NCBI GenBank assembly: GCA_031291725.1
Contig: JARLIM010000021.1
Span: 310,001 to 374,000 of the forward strand
DNA from: Acetobacteraceae bacterium
GTDB lineage: Bacteria > Pseudomonadota > Alphaproteobacteria > Acetobacterales > Acetobacteraceae
Length of the DNA: 64,000 nt
Direction of reading: 5' to 3'
Shown: positions 36,222 through 45,538 of the stretch, piece after piece
Layout of the letters: the number at the start of each line of letters is the position of its first letter
Numbering within the stretch: position 1 is the stretch's first letter
Notes under the pieces: generated by a model
What the model was told of the DNA's origin: nothing
Seen by the model: only the letters and a program-made list of their open reading frames with translations
Database searches by the model: none
Position numbers and translations under genes: made by a program

Positions 36222-37121
36222 TCAGCAGCCTGCCAGGGCAATGCCACGCGCGATCTCGACGATTTCGCGGGTGATCGGATTGTCCTGCTCGCTGTTCCAC
36301 GCCACCGACACGCCGACTGCCTCCACGTGCTGCTTCAAGGGCCGAAATGTCACAGCCGGGGGCGCCAAGGCAGCCATGCCGGAGGAGACCAAAGCCACGC
36401 CAAGGCCAGAGGCGACGAGGGCGAGTTGCGCCATCGCCGAATTCACCTCCCGCGCCGGCACCGCCACAAACCCCGCCTCGCGGCAGGCGGCGACCATGCC
36501 GTCGAAATAGGCCGGGCTGATCGCACGCGGCAGCATCACCAAGGGGCGATCCTGCAAGCTGGCGATATCGATCACCTCCTGCGCAGCCAACGGATCGGTG
36601 TCGGGCACGGCGACCACGAGGCGATCGGCCATCAACGGCGATATCCGAATCGGAAAGCGGTCACGCTCCAGCCGCGCAAAGGCCAAATCAATCTCGCCCC
36701 GGCGCAACGATTCGATGGCATCGGAGGTATCCATCTCCCGCACGGCGATCACCGTCTCGGGCCGCTGGGCACGAAAGGCGCGGATCACCGGCGGCAAGGT
36801 GGCCAGCATGGCCGAGGTGATGCACCCAATGGTGACAAGCTCCCGCCGCCCCAGCTTCACCTCACGCGCCAAAGCCTCCACGGCAAGGGCAGATTCCTCA
36901 AGCCGCCGCACCGCTGGCAACAGCACTTCCCCTTCCCAGGTCGGGCGTGCGCCATAGCGTGTGCGCTCCAGCAGCTTCACCCCTAGGGCGCGTTCCAACG
37001 CCTGAATCTGCGCGGTCAGCGGCGGTTGCGACATGCCGAGGCGGGCAGCGGCACGGCCGAAATTGCCCTCCTCCACCACGGCGAGAAAATGCGTAAAACG
37101 TTTGATGAGATCGCGGTCCAT
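36222..37121 (-). CDS. LysR-family regulator, divergent from prp genes
   Basis: 299-residue LysR-type regulator. N-terminal winged helix: LIKRFTHFLAVVEEGNFGRA, then AARLGMSQPPLTAQIQALER and LGVKLLERTRYG, the standard LTTR pattern. The C-terminal effector domain is a two-lobed binding fold (MLATLPPVIRAFRAQRPETV). Divergent from prpD with a textbook LTTR box between them, so it is a candidate activator of propionate use, a role played by PrpR or other proteins in studied bacteria. GGAAAA precedes the ATG at 12 bases. Confidence 0.9.
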   Translation of the reverse strand: MDRDLIKRFTHFLAVVEEGNFGRAAARLGMSQPPLTAQIQALERALGVKLLERTRYGARPTWEGEVLLPAVRRLEESALAVEALAREVKLGRRELVTIGCITSAMLATLPPVIRAFRAQRPETVIAVREMDTSDAIESLRRGEIDLAFARLERDRFPIRISPLMADRLVVAVPDTDPLAAQEVIDIASLQDRPLVMLPRAISPAYFDGMVAACREAGFVAVPAREVNSAMAQLALVASGLGVALVSSGMAALAPPAVTFRPLKQHVEAVGVSVAWNSEQDNPITREIVEIARGIALAGC

Positions 37122-37144
37122 GGCGATACGATTTTCCTATCGCC
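37122..37144. promoter_or_regulatory. LysR-type operator (T-N11-A) in the lysR-prpD gap
   Basis: Perfect inverted repeat GGCGATA-N9-TATCGCC containing the LTTR consensus T-N11-A. It abuts the lysR start codon and lies 77 bases upstream of prpD, so bound regulator could repress itself and activate prpD. Confidence 0.75.
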
Positions 37145-37220
37145 GATCTTTGTCAATCGGATTGGACTGCATGGTCAGGGAGGCGCATGTAGCGGCCACG
37201 ATAATTAGGGGGCCAGGCAC

Positions 37221-38720
37221 ATGATCCTGCACGACGTCAAAGTTCATCCTGAGAGCGACCGCCTCGCCCGTGAAGATCAGCTGGCATGGAAGATCGCTTC
37301 CGTCGCCGCTGACCCGGTGGCGCTGGACGCCGATGTGGTGGACATGATCATCAACCGCGTCATCGACAACGCTTCGGTGGCCATCGCCTCCGTCAACCGT
37401 CACCCGGTGGTCTCCGCCCGTGCGATGGCGCTGGCGCATCCCCGCGCCGGTGGTGCCACCGTGTTCGGCTTGGGCCCGGATGTGCGCGTGCATGCCGAAT
37501 GGGCGGCTTGGGCGAACGGCACGGCGGTGCGTGAGCTTGACTATCACGACACCTTCCTTGCCGCTGAATACAGCCATCCCGGCGACAACATTCCGCCGAT
37601 CCTGGCCGTCGCACAGCAGACCGGCAAATCCGGCGCGGAGCTGATCCGTGGCCTGGCCACCGGCTATGAAATCCAGGTCAACCTTGTCAAGGCGATCTGC
37701 CTGCACGCCCATAAGATCGACCACGTCGCCCATCTCGGGCCGTCGGTGGCGGCCGGCATCGGCACCATGCTGGGTCTGGACACCGAGGTGATCTATCAGT
37801 CGGTGCAGCAGGCGCTGCATGTCACGACGGCCACCCGCCAGAGCCGCAAGGGCGAAATCTCCTCGTGGAAGGCCTATGCGCCGTCGCATGCGGGCAAGCT
37901 GGCCATTGAGGCGGTGGACCGCTCGATGCGCGGCGAAGGTGCGCCGAGCCCGATCTATGAGGGTGAAGACTCGGTCATCGCCTGGATGCTCGACGGCAAG
38001 AACGCCCATTACCAGGTGCCGCTGCCGGCGCCGGGTGAGAGCAAGCGCGCCATCATGGACACCTTCACCAAGGAGCATTCGGCCGAATACCAAAGCCAGG
38101 CCCTGATCGATCTCAGCTTCCGCATGCGCCAGCACGTCAAGAACTGGGACGATGTGAAGAGCGTTGTCATCGAGACCTCGCATCACACCCATTACGTGAT
38201 CGGCACCGGCTCGAACGACCCGCAGAAATTCGATCCGACCGCCTCGCGTGAGACGCTCGATCACTCGATCATGTATATCGTCGCCGTGGCACTGCAGGAT
38301 GGCGAGTGGCACCACGTGCGCAGCTACGCTCCGAGCCGCGCGCAGCGTGCGGACACGGTGGCGCTGTGGAACAAGATCTCCACCGTCGAGGACAAGGCCT
38401 GGACGGCGCGCTATCACTCGACCGATCCGAACGTGAAGGCCTTCGGTGGCAAGATCGTCATCACCATGAACGATGGCACCGTCATCGCCGACGAGATGGC
38501 CGTCGCCAACGCTCACACGCTGGGTGCCACGCCGTGGAAGCGCGCCGACTATGTGCGCAAGTTCCGCATCCTGACGGAAGGCATTCTGGAGCAGGCGGAA
38601 ATCGAGCGCTTCCTCGATGTCGCCCAGCGCCTGCCGGAGCTTTCCACCGAGGAACTCGCTGGCCTGACCATCGCCCTGCCGGCGGGCAATCTCGAAGTCG
38701 GCAAGCCGGGTCTGTTCTAA
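37221..38720 (+). CDS. prpD: 2-Methylcitrate dehydratase (MmgE/PrpD family)
   Basis: 499-residue PrpD, which dehydrates 2-methylcitrate to 2-methyl-cis-aconitate. Family blocks seen: [20 protein letters not shown], then [40 protein letters not shown] and SCHKPFD-equivalent [20 protein letters not shown]. Length matches PrpD (about 480-500). AGGGGGCCAGG precedes the ATG. First gene of prpD-prpC-prpB-prpE; a GGGCGGG hairpin separates it from prpC. No acnD or prpF lies in this operon, consistent with a PrpD-type dehydratase. Confidence 0.93.
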   Translation: MILHDVKVHPESDRLAREDQLAWKIASVAADPVALDADVVDMIINRVIDNASVAIASVNRHPVVSARAMALAHPRAGGATVFGLGPDVRVHAEWAAWANGTAVRELDYHDTFLAAEYSHPGDNIPPILAVAQQTGKSGAELIRGLATGYEIQVNLVKAICLHAHKIDHVAHLGPSVAAGIGTMLGLDTEVIYQSVQQALHVTTATRQSRKGEISSWKAYAPSHAGKLAIEAVDRSMRGEGAPSPIYEGEDSVIAWMLDGKNAHYQVPLPAPGESKRAIMDTFTKEHSAEYQSQALIDLSFRMRQHVKNWDDVKSVVIETSHHTHYVIGTGSNDPQKFDPTASRETLDHSIMYIVAVALQDGEWHHVRSYAPSRAQRADTVALWNKISTVEDKAWTARYHSTDPNVKAFGGKIVITMNDGTVIADEMAVANAHTLGATPWKRADYVRKFRILTEGILEQAEIERFLDVAQRLPELSTEELAGLTIALPAGNLEVGKPGLF

Positions 38721-38726
38721 CCCTAT

Positions 38727-38755
38727 CGCAGGGCGGGTCCACGGCCCGCCCTGCG
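38727..38755. terminator. GGGCGGG hairpin between prpD and prpC
   Basis: Perfect 11-bp stem CGCAGGGCGGG/CCCGCCCTGCG with a 7-base loop (TCCACGG), in the short gap before prpC. Same family as 15050-15080. Within an operon it more likely attenuates or stabilises than fully terminates. Confidence 0.6.
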
Positions 38756-38786
38756 CATGATGAAGACGAAATTGAGGGAAGAAGCC

Positions 38787-39941
38787 ATGAGCGAGACTGT
38801 CGTCACCACCGGCCCGAAGCCGAAGAAGTCGGTCGCCCTGTCGGGTGTCGTCGCTGGCAACACCGCTTTGTGCAGCGTGGGCCGCACCGGCAACGATCTG
38901 CATTATCGCGGCTACGACATTCTCGAATTCGCGGACGTCAGCACGTTCGAGGAAATCGCCCATCTCCTCGTGCATGGCCGCCTGCCCAACACCGCCGAAT
39001 TGCGCGCCTATCAGATCAAGCTGAAGGCCCTGCGCGGCATTCCCAATGTGGTCAAGGCGGTGCTGGAAGCCCTTCCCGCCTCGTCCCACCCGATGGACGT
39101 GATGCGCACCGCAGTCTCCGCCCTGGGCTGCACGCTGCCGGAAGCGCATGACCACAACCATCCCGGTGCGCGCGACATCGCCGACCGCCTGATGGCCTCG
39201 CTGGGTTCGATGCTGCTGTATTGGTATCACTTCGCCTTCAACGGCCGCCGCATCGAGGTCGAGACCGACGATGACAGCATTGGCGGGCATTTCCTGCATC
39301 TGCTGCATGGCGAGGCACCGCGGGAGAGCTGGGTGCGCGCGATGCACACCTCGCTGATCCTCTACGCCGAGCACGAATTCAACGCCTCCACCTTCACCAG
39401 CCGCGTTATCACCGGCACCGGGTCGGACATCTATTCGGCGATCACCGGCGGCATCGGCGCGCTGCGTGGGCCCAAGCATGGCGGTGCCAACGAGGTCGCG
39501 CTGGAAATCCAGCAGCGCTATTCCAATCCGGATGAGGCCGAGGCCGATATCCGCGCCCGCGTGGCCAACAAGGAAGTCGTCATCGGCTTCGGCCATCCGG
39601 TCTACACGATCAGCGATCCGCGCAACGTGGTCATCAAGGGTGTGGCCAAGCGTCTGTCGGAGGAGAACGGCGATCTCAATCTCTACAACATTGCCGACCG
39701 TCTGGAATCGGTGATGTGGGAGACGAAGAAGATGTTCCCCAATCTCGATTGGTTCTCGGCCGTCTCCTACAAGCAGATGGGCGTGCCGACCTCGATGTTC
39801 ACGCCGATCTTCGTCATCGCCCGCACCTCGGGCTGGTCGGCGCATGTCATCGAACAGCGCATTGACGGCAAGATCATCCGCCCGACCGCCAATTATATCG
39901 GCCCGGACGATCAGACCTTCGTCCCGCTGGCACAGCGTTGA
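38787..39941 (+). CDS. prpC: 2-Methylcitrate synthase
   Basis: 384-residue citrate-synthase-family enzyme condensing propionyl-CoA with oxaloacetate. Seen: [60 protein letters not shown] with the active-site His, [20 protein letters not shown] and the C-terminal arginine region. Family length (~375-390) and genomic position between prpD and prpB support methylcitrate over citrate synthase. Start at 38787 (MSETVVTTG) has GAGGGAAGAAG upstream. Confidence 0.94.
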   Translation: MSETVVTTGPKPKKSVALSGVVAGNTALCSVGRTGNDLHYRGYDILEFADVSTFEEIAHLLVHGRLPNTAELRAYQIKLKALRGIPNVVKAVLEALPASSHPMDVMRTAVSALGCTLPEAHDHNHPGARDIADRLMASLGSMLLYWYHFAFNGRRIEVETDDDSIGGHFLHLLHGEAPRESWVRAMHTSLILYAEHEFNASTFTSRVITGTGSDIYSAITGGIGALRGPKHGGANEVALEIQQRYSNPDEAEADIRARVANKEVVIGFGHPVYTISDPRNVVIKGVAKRLSEENGDLNLYNIADRLESVMWETKKMFPNLDWFSAVSYKQMGVPTSMFTPIFVIARTSGWSAHVIEQRIDGKIIRPTANYIGPDDQTFVPLAQR

Positions 39942-39951
39942 GGGCGCGCAG

Positions 39952-40887
39952 ATGACCTATCTGGTAGGCTCCACCTTTTCCGACATTCCGGCAGGCCAGC
40001 GTCTGCGGGAATTGTTGGCCCGCCCCGGCATCGTGCAGATGCCGGGCGCCCATAACGGTCAGGCGTCGATCCAGGCGCGCAATGCGGGCTTCGAGGCGAT
40101 CTACCTCTCCGGCGCCGCGATGACAGCCTCGATGGGCCTGCCCGATCTTGGCATCATCACGGTGGATGAGGTGGCGTTCTTCGTCCGCCAGATCACCCGC
40201 GCCAGCGGCCTGCCGCTGCTGGTCGATGGCGACACCGGCTATGGCGAGGCATTGAACGTGATGCACATGGTGCGCACTTTCGAAGATGCCGGTGCCGCTG
40301 CCGTGCATCTGGAAGATCAGCTGCTGCCGAAGAAATGCGGCCATCTGAACGACAAGAAAATCGCCGACGCGCATGACATGGCCGCCAAGGTGGCCGCCGC
40401 CCGCAAGGCCCGTCGTCATCTGTTCATCATGGCCCGCACCGATGCCGCCGCCAGCGAAGGCATGGACGGCGCCGTCGCCCGCGCCAAGCTCTACATCGAA
40501 GCCGGGGCGGACGCGATCTTCCCGGAAGCCTTGAACACCCGCGACATGTTTGTCGAATTCAAGCGCCGCATGATCGAAGACGGCTACGGCCACGTGCCGC
40601 TGCTGGCCAACATGACCGAATTCGGCCGCACCCCCTTCTACACCGCCGTCGAGTTCGAAGAGATGGGCTACAAATTCGTGATCTGGCCGGTCTCGTCGCT
40701 GCGGGTTGCCAACAAGGCGCAGGCCGACCTCTACGCCGCCATTGCCCGCGACGGCGGCACGCACAACATGGTCGAGCGCATGCAGACCCGCGCGGAACTC
40801 TACGCCACCATCGATCTGGCTGGGTTCGAGGCGCTCGACGCTTCGATCATCACCACCATCGTGCCGGAAGCCATGCCGCAACGTTAA
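39952..40887 (+). CDS. prpB: 2-Methylisocitrate lyase
   Basis: 311-residue isocitrate-lyase-superfamily enzyme splitting 2-methylisocitrate into pyruvate and succinate. Active-site motif KKCGHLNDKKI with Cys near residue 129. Other blocks: QMPGAHNGQASIQARNAGFE, PLLVDGDTGYGEALNVMHMV and VHLEDQLLPKK. Start at 39952, ten bases after the prpC stop. Followed by an 89-base palindromic element and then prpE. Confidence 0.96.
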   Translation: MTYLVGSTFSDIPAGQRLRELLARPGIVQMPGAHNGQASIQARNAGFEAIYLSGAAMTASMGLPDLGIITVDEVAFFVRQITRASGLPLLVDGDTGYGEALNVMHMVRTFEDAGAAAVHLEDQLLPKKCGHLNDKKIADAHDMAAKVAAARKARRHLFIMARTDAAASEGMDGAVARAKLYIEAGADAIFPEALNTRDMFVEFKRRMIEDGYGHVPLLANMTEFGRTPFYTAVEFEEMGYKFVIWPVSSLRVANKAQADLYAAIARDGGTHNMVERMQTRAELYATIDLAGFEALDASIITTIVPEAMPQR

Positions 40888-40896
40888 CCCCTCATC

Positions 40897-40985
40897 GTCA
40901 TTGCGAGGCGCAAAAGGCGACGCGGCAATCCATCGAAATGCCGCCTGAAGTCTCGATGGATTGCTTCGCTTGCCTCGCAATAACG
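40897..40985. repeat. GTCATTGCGAGG palindromic element between prpB and prpE
   Basis: Inverted repeat starting GTCATTGCGAGGCGCAAAAG, with inner GCAATCCATCGA/TCGATGGATTGC, ending CCTCGCAATAACG. The right terminus has T-A instead of the usual GCAATGAC. It fills most of the 124-base prpB-prpE gap. Confidence 0.85.
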
Positions 40986-41011
40986 GGTCATTTTTCACGG
41001 AGGACGCCGCC

Positions 41012-42898
41012 ATGTCCCAGACTTACGCAGACGCCTATGCCGACTGGCAGCAGCATCCGCATGCCTGGTGGGAACAGGCGGCAGACTCGTTGGAGTGGTC
41101 CAAGCGTTGGACCCAGGCCTTCGATCCGTCTTTGGGGGCGTTCGGCCAGTGGTTCGCCGGCGGTGAAATCAACATCGCCCAGAATGCGCTGGACCGCCAC
41201 GTCGCCGCAGGGCTGGGAGACAAGCCTGCGCTGATCTGGGACAGCCCGGTCACCAACGCCAAACGCACCATCACCTATGCCGAACTCACCGACAGCACCG
41301 CCCGCTTGGCCGGGGCGCTGGTGGCCCGTGGCATCGGCAAGGGCGATCGCGTCGTCATCTACATGCCGATGGTGCCGGAAGCCGCCGTGGCGATGCTCGC
41401 CTGCGCGCGCATCGGGGCGATCCATTCCGTGGTCTTCGGTGGCTTTGCCGCGCCGGAACTGGCCAAGCGCATCGAAGATGCCCGCCCGCGCGCCGTCATC
41501 TCCGCCTCCTGTGGCATCGAGCCGGGCCGTGTCGTGGCCTATAAGCCGATGCTCGATGAGGCGATCCATCTCTCGGCGCACAAGCCGGAATTCACCTTCA
41601 TCCTGCAACGCCCAATGTTGGCCGCAGAGCTGATCGCCGAGCGCGATTTCGACCTGCTGGACGAGATTGCCAACGCCACCCCGGCTGCCCCCGTACCGGT
41701 GCTGGCCACTGATCCGCTCTATATCCTCTACACCTCGGGCACCACCGGAAAGCCCAAGGGCGTTGTGCGCGATTGCGGTGGCTATGCGGTCGCCCTCTAC
41801 AATTCGATGTCGATGATCTACGGCCTCAAGCAGGACGACGTGTTCTGGTGTGCATCGGATGTGGGTTGGGTCGTCGGTCACTCCTATATCGTCTACGGCC
41901 CGTTGCTGCTCGGCTGCACCAGCGTGATGTATGAAGGCAAGCCGGTCGGCACCCCCGATGCGGGCGCTTTCTGGCGGATGATCGCCGAATACAAAGTGCG
42001 CGCCCTGTTCACCGCCCCCACCGCCTTGCGCGCCATTCGGCAGAACGACCCCGAGCTGGCATTCGTCGGCCAATACGATATCTCCAGCCTCGACACGCTG
42101 TTCCTGGCCGGCGAGCGCTGCGATCCGCCCACCGCCATCTGGGCGCATGAAAAGCTCGGCCTGCCGGTGGTCGATCATTGGTGGCAGACCGAAACCGGCT
42201 GGGCGATCACCGCCAATTTCCGGCGCTACGGCCTGTTCGCCACCAAACCCGGCAGCGGTGGCAGGGCCTGCCCCGGCTATGATCTGCAAGTGCTCGACGA
42301 TAACGGCAACATTCTGCCGCGTGGCGAGAGCGGCAATCTGTGCATCCGCCTGCCGATGCCGCCGGGCTGTGCGCCCACCTTGTGGGGTTCGGACGACAAT
42401 TACCGCAGATCCTACACCTCCGATTTCGCCGGCTGGTATCGCACCGGCGATGCCGGCCAGATCGATGCCGAGGGCGACGTGTGGATCATGGGCCGCACCG
42501 ACGACATCATCAACGTCGCCGGACACCGCCTATCCACCGGCCAGATGGAGGAAATCCTCTCCGGCCATCAGGACGTCGCGGAATGCGCCGTCATCGGTGC
42601 CGCCGACACCCTCAAGGGCCAGACGCCGATTGGCTTCGTCGTGCTGAAATCCGGCGTCAACCGGCCGCATGAGGAGATCCGCCGCGAATTGGTCGGCCGC
42701 GTGCGCGAGATCCTCGGCCCGGTGGCGGCGTTCAAGGAAGCGCTGATCGTGCCGCGCCTGCCGAAAACCCGCTCGGGCAAAATCCTGCGCGCCTCCATCC
42801 GCCGTCTGGCCGATGGGCAGGACGCCAACCCGCCTCCCACCATCGACGATCTGGCCTCGCTCGATGACATCCGATCTGCGCTGGCCCCCACGGCCTAG
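41012..42898 (+). CDS. prpE: Propionyl-CoA synthetase
   Basis: 628-residue ANL-superfamily ligase activating propionate to propionyl-CoA. N-terminal acetyl/propionyl-CoA synthetase block SLGAFGQWFAGGEINIAQNA, ATP loop LYTSGTTGKPKGVVRDCGGY, A5 region DHWWQTETGWAIT and C-terminal PKTRSGKILRASIRRLADGQ with the acetylatable catalytic Lys. Adjacency to prpDCB and PrpE-like length (~630, shorter than AcsA) support propionate. GGAGGACGCC precedes the ATG. It may also act on acrylate or acetate. Confidence 0.93.
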   Translation: MSQTYADAYADWQQHPHAWWEQAADSLEWSKRWTQAFDPSLGAFGQWFAGGEINIAQNALDRHVAAGLGDKPALIWDSPVTNAKRTITYAELTDSTARLAGALVARGIGKGDRVVIYMPMVPEAAVAMLACARIGAIHSVVFGGFAAPELAKRIEDARPRAVISASCGIEPGRVVAYKPMLDEAIHLSAHKPEFTFILQRPMLAAELIAERDFDLLDEIANATPAAPVPVLATDPLYILYTSGTTGKPKGVVRDCGGYAVALYNSMSMIYGLKQDDVFWCASDVGWVVGHSYIVYGPLLLGCTSVMYEGKPVGTPDAGAFWRMIAEYKVRALFTAPTALRAIRQNDPELAFVGQYDISSLDTLFLAGERCDPPTAIWAHEKLGLPVVDHWWQTETGWAITANFRRYGLFATKPGSGGRACPGYDLQVLDDNGNILPRGESGNLCIRLPMPPGCAPTLWGSDDNYRRSYTSDFAGWYRTGDAGQIDAEGDVWIMGRTDDIINVAGHRLSTGQMEEILSGHQDVAECAVIGAADTLKGQTPIGFVVLKSGVNRPHEEIRRELVGRVREILGPVAAFKEALIVPRLPKTRSGKILRASIRRLADGQDANPPPTIDDLASLDDIRSALAPTA

Positions 42899-43020
42899 CG
42901 CACACAGCAAACGCGTACGAAGGGTCCCCCCTCCCTCGTCCGTGTGGAATGGGCTTCCGGCAATCTCCCCCCCTTTTGCCGGGAGCCCATCTCCAAATCC
43001 CTCAGTCAAGGAGGGATCGC

Positions 43021-43047
43021 AGCACTGCGCGCGCCATGACGGGGGGA
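43021..43047. repeat. Truncated palindromic element downstream of prpE
   Basis: Partial copy with GCACTGCGCGCGCCATGACGG, one end of the unit found at 1354-1800. It lies in the convergent prpE/serine hydrolase gap (42899-43062), which otherwise shows only T- and C-rich sequence. Confidence 0.5.
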
Positions 43048-43062
43048 TGTGGCCCCCTCCCC

Positions 43063-44274
43063 TCAATCCACCACCGCCTGATACGTCAGCACCCGCAATT
43101 CGCGCCGGATCGGATAGGTGGAGGACGGCGTCAACTGCGTCAGCAGCACCACGCTCATCTCCTCCGCCGGGTCATTCCACCACGCCGTGCTCGCCGCCCC
43201 GCCCCAGGCATATTCACCCGCAGAGCCCAGCACCTGCGCCTTCGCCGGATCGAGCGTCACCGAGCAGCCCAGGCCGAAGCCCACGCCTTCATAGCTCGAC
43301 TCGCTGAACCGGGGTTGGCCCATATCGGCCATATCGCCGCGCAGATGGTTGCTGGTCATCAACTCCACCGTCTTGCGGCCAAGCAGGCGCACATCGCCCA
43401 GCGCCCCCTTGTTGAGCAGCATCTGGGCAAAGCGCAGATAATCGCCGGCGGTGGAAATCAGCCCGCCGCCGCCCGAGCGAATCTTGCCCGGCTCGCGGAA
43501 GCGGCTGGTCTGCGGGTCATCGAGCAATGTCAGCCCCGGCGTGTAATTGGCCGCGAATCGCGACAGCTTCTCGGCCGGCAGCACGAAGCTGCTATCCGTC
43601 ATCCCCAGCGGCGCCAGAATGCGCTCCTGCATGAAATCGCCGAAATCCTGGCCGGAGATCACCTGCACCAGATAGCCCAGCACGTCGGTGGCCACCGAGT
43701 AATTCCACTCCGCCCCTGGCTGGGCCAACAACGGAATCTTCGCCAGACGCTCCACAACCGTGCCCAGCGGATCATCGGAGGTCTGAAAATCGATGCCCTG
43801 ATCGCGATAGGCGGCGTCCACCAGGGTGGAGAACATGAAGTGATAGGTCAGGCCCGATGTGTGGGTCATCAGATCGCGAAAGGTGATGTCCCGCGCCGCC
43901 GGCACGGTGTCCATCTTGCCGCGATTGCCGCCCACGCACACGCGCTGCCCCGCAAAACAGGGCAGAAAGCGGGTGATCGGGTCATCGAGCTGAAAGCGGC
44001 CTTGCTCATACAGCATCAACGCCGCCACCGTCGTCAGCGGCTTGGTCATCGAATAGATGCGCACCATCGTCTCGGGCGACATCTTGGTGCCGCGCGCGAT
44101 GTCGGCCATGCCGGTGCAGCGCTGATAGGCCAGCTTGCCGCGCCGCGTCACCGAGACGCTCACGCCCGGAAGACGACCGGTGCTGACCAACTCATCCATC
44201 CACCCATCGATGCGCGACAGCCGCGCGGAGGACAGACCGACATCTTCAGGGCGGGCAACAGACAAGGCGTTCAT
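43063..44274 (-). CDS. Serine hydrolase, beta-lactamase/esterase (class C-like) family
   Basis: 403-residue serine hydrolase of the beta-lactamase-related/EstB family. Nucleophile Ser in YSMTKPLTTV (S-x-x-K, Ser near residue 75), and the Tyr of WNYSVATDVLG fits the Y-x-N/S position. Other blocks are GVSVSVTRRGKLAYQRCTGM and YAWGGAASTAWWNDPAEEMS. No signal peptide is seen, so a cytoplasmic esterase or amidase is more likely than an exported penicillin-binding protein. Start at 44274 with CGGAG upstream. Divergent from the CoA-transferase gene; actual substrate unknown. Confidence 0.85.
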   Translation of the reverse strand: MNALSVARPEDVGLSSARLSRIDGWMDELVSTGRLPGVSVSVTRRGKLAYQRCTGMADIARGTKMSPETMVRIYSMTKPLTTVAALMLYEQGRFQLDDPITRFLPCFAGQRVCVGGNRGKMDTVPAARDITFRDLMTHTSGLTYHFMFSTLVDAAYRDQGIDFQTSDDPLGTVVERLAKIPLLAQPGAEWNYSVATDVLGYLVQVISGQDFGDFMQERILAPLGMTDSSFVLPAEKLSRFAANYTPGLTLLDDPQTSRFREPGKIRSGGGGLISTAGDYLRFAQMLLNKGALGDVRLLGRKTVELMTSNHLRGDMADMGQPRFSESSYEGVGFGLGCSVTLDPAKAQVLGSAGEYAWGGAASTAWWNDPAEEMSVVLLTQLTPSSTYPIRRELRVLTYQAVVD

Positions 44275-44365
44275 GTGCAGCATCTCCGGCATTCCACCAA
44301 CAGATTTGCACAGCCTCCGCCCGCCGCCCATAGTCTGGCAGCGTCCATAAATATGAGATTCCCCC

Positions 44366-45538
44366 ATGCAGGCACTCTCCCGCTTCAAAATCCTCGATCT
44401 CACCCGCGTCCGCGCCGGGCCAACCTGCGTACGGCAATTGGCCGATCACGGGGCGCAGGTGATCAAGATCGAAAGCCCCGATGCCGATAAGGCGCAGCTC
44501 GGTGGGCCGCGTCATGGGTCAGACTTCCAAAATCTGCACCGCAACAAGCGCGGCATTGCGTTGGATTTGAAGCAACCGGAAGCCATCGCCATACTTAAGG
44601 AGTTGGTTAAGTGGGCCGATGTGCTGGTGGAAAACTTCCGCCCGGACGTCAAGGACCGCCTCGGCATCGGCTATGAGGCGATGGCGGCGATCAATCCGCG
44701 CCTGATCTATGCCTCGATGTCCGGCTTCGGCGAGGATGGCCCCTATCGCATGCGCCCCGGCTTCGATCAGATCGCCCAAGGCATGGGCGGGCTGATGTCC
44801 GTCACCGGCGAGAAGGGCCGTGGCCCGATGCGCGCGGGAATTCCGCTCGCCGATCTCACCACCGGCCATCTCACTGCCCAGGGCATTCTGATCGCTTTAC
44901 TGGAACGTGAAGTATCCGGTGTCGGCCAATGGGTGCAGACCAGCCTGCTCGCCAGCCAGATCGCGATGATGGATTTCCAGGCCGCGCGCTATCTGATGGA
45001 GGGCGAGGTGCCGGGTCAGGCGGGCAATGATCATCCCACCAACATTCCCACCGGCGTCTTTCAGACCAGCGACGGCTATATCAACATCGCCACCGCCGGC
45101 ACGCCGATCTATCACCGCCTCTGCCGCGCGATGGGGCTGGAGGATTGCATCGACGATCCGCTGTTCAGCACCAACAAGGCGCGCTCGGCCAACCGCGTCG
45201 CCCTCAACGCCCGCATTCAGGCCGTCACCCTCACCAACACCTCGGCGTACTGGGTGGACAGCCTCAACGCCGCCGAAGTGCCGTGTGGGCCGATCTACAA
45301 GATGGATGAGGTCTTCGCCGATCCGCAGGTGAAACATCTCGGCATGGCGGTCTCGGTCAATCACCCGAAATTGGGTGACATCACCATCGTCAACCAACCG
45401 ATCAAACTCAGCCGCACCCCCGCCGCCATCGTCAAGGCCACGCCGGAACTCGGGGCCGATACCGACGCCGTGCTGCACGAACTCGGCCACGACGCCGCCA
45501 CCATCGCCGCATGGCGTGCAAAAGGGGTGGTCGGGTGA
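44366..45538 (+). CDS. CaiB/BaiF-family (class III) CoA-transferase
   Basis: 390-residue family III CoA-transferase, moving CoA between carboxylic acids through an Asp. Family motifs: FKILDLTRVRAGPTCVRQLA, DHGAQVIKIESPDADKAQL, NKRGIALDLKQPEA and the catalytic-Asp region PLADLTTGHLTAQGILIALL. Substrate unknown. Its stop overlaps the following hydratase start in GTGA, indicating translational coupling and a shared pathway. Such pairs activate an acid to its CoA ester and then hydrate or cleave it. Confidence 0.92.
   Translation: MQALSRFKILDLTRVRAGPTCVRQLADHGAQVIKIESPDADKAQLGGPRHGSDFQNLHRNKRGIALDLKQPEAIAILKELVKWADVLVENFRPDVKDRLGIGYEAMAAINPRLIYASMSGFGEDGPYRMRPGFDQIAQGMGGLMSVTGEKGRGPMRAGIPLADLTTGHLTAQGILIALLEREVSGVGQWVQTSLLASQIAMMDFQAARYLMEGEVPGQAGNDHPTNIPTGVFQTSDGYINIATAGTPIYHRLCRAMGLEDCIDDPLFSTNKARSANRVALNARIQAVTLTNTSAYWVDSLNAAEVPCGPIYKMDEVFADPQVKHLGMAVSVNHPKLGDITIVNQPIKLSRTPAAIVKATPELGADTDAVLHELGHDAATIAAWRAKGVVG

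Noticed and set aside
36205-36245. GCAGGCTGCTGAAAAACTC as an IS end near the lysR stop
   Set aside because: It encodes the natural C-terminus and stop of the LysR protein; no matching inverted copy was found nearby.
35904-36986. 360-codon plus-strand frame across the lysR gene
   Set aside because: Antisense shadow of the LysR gene plus intergenic sequence; amino-acid content is Arg/His/Gln-rich and unlike any family.
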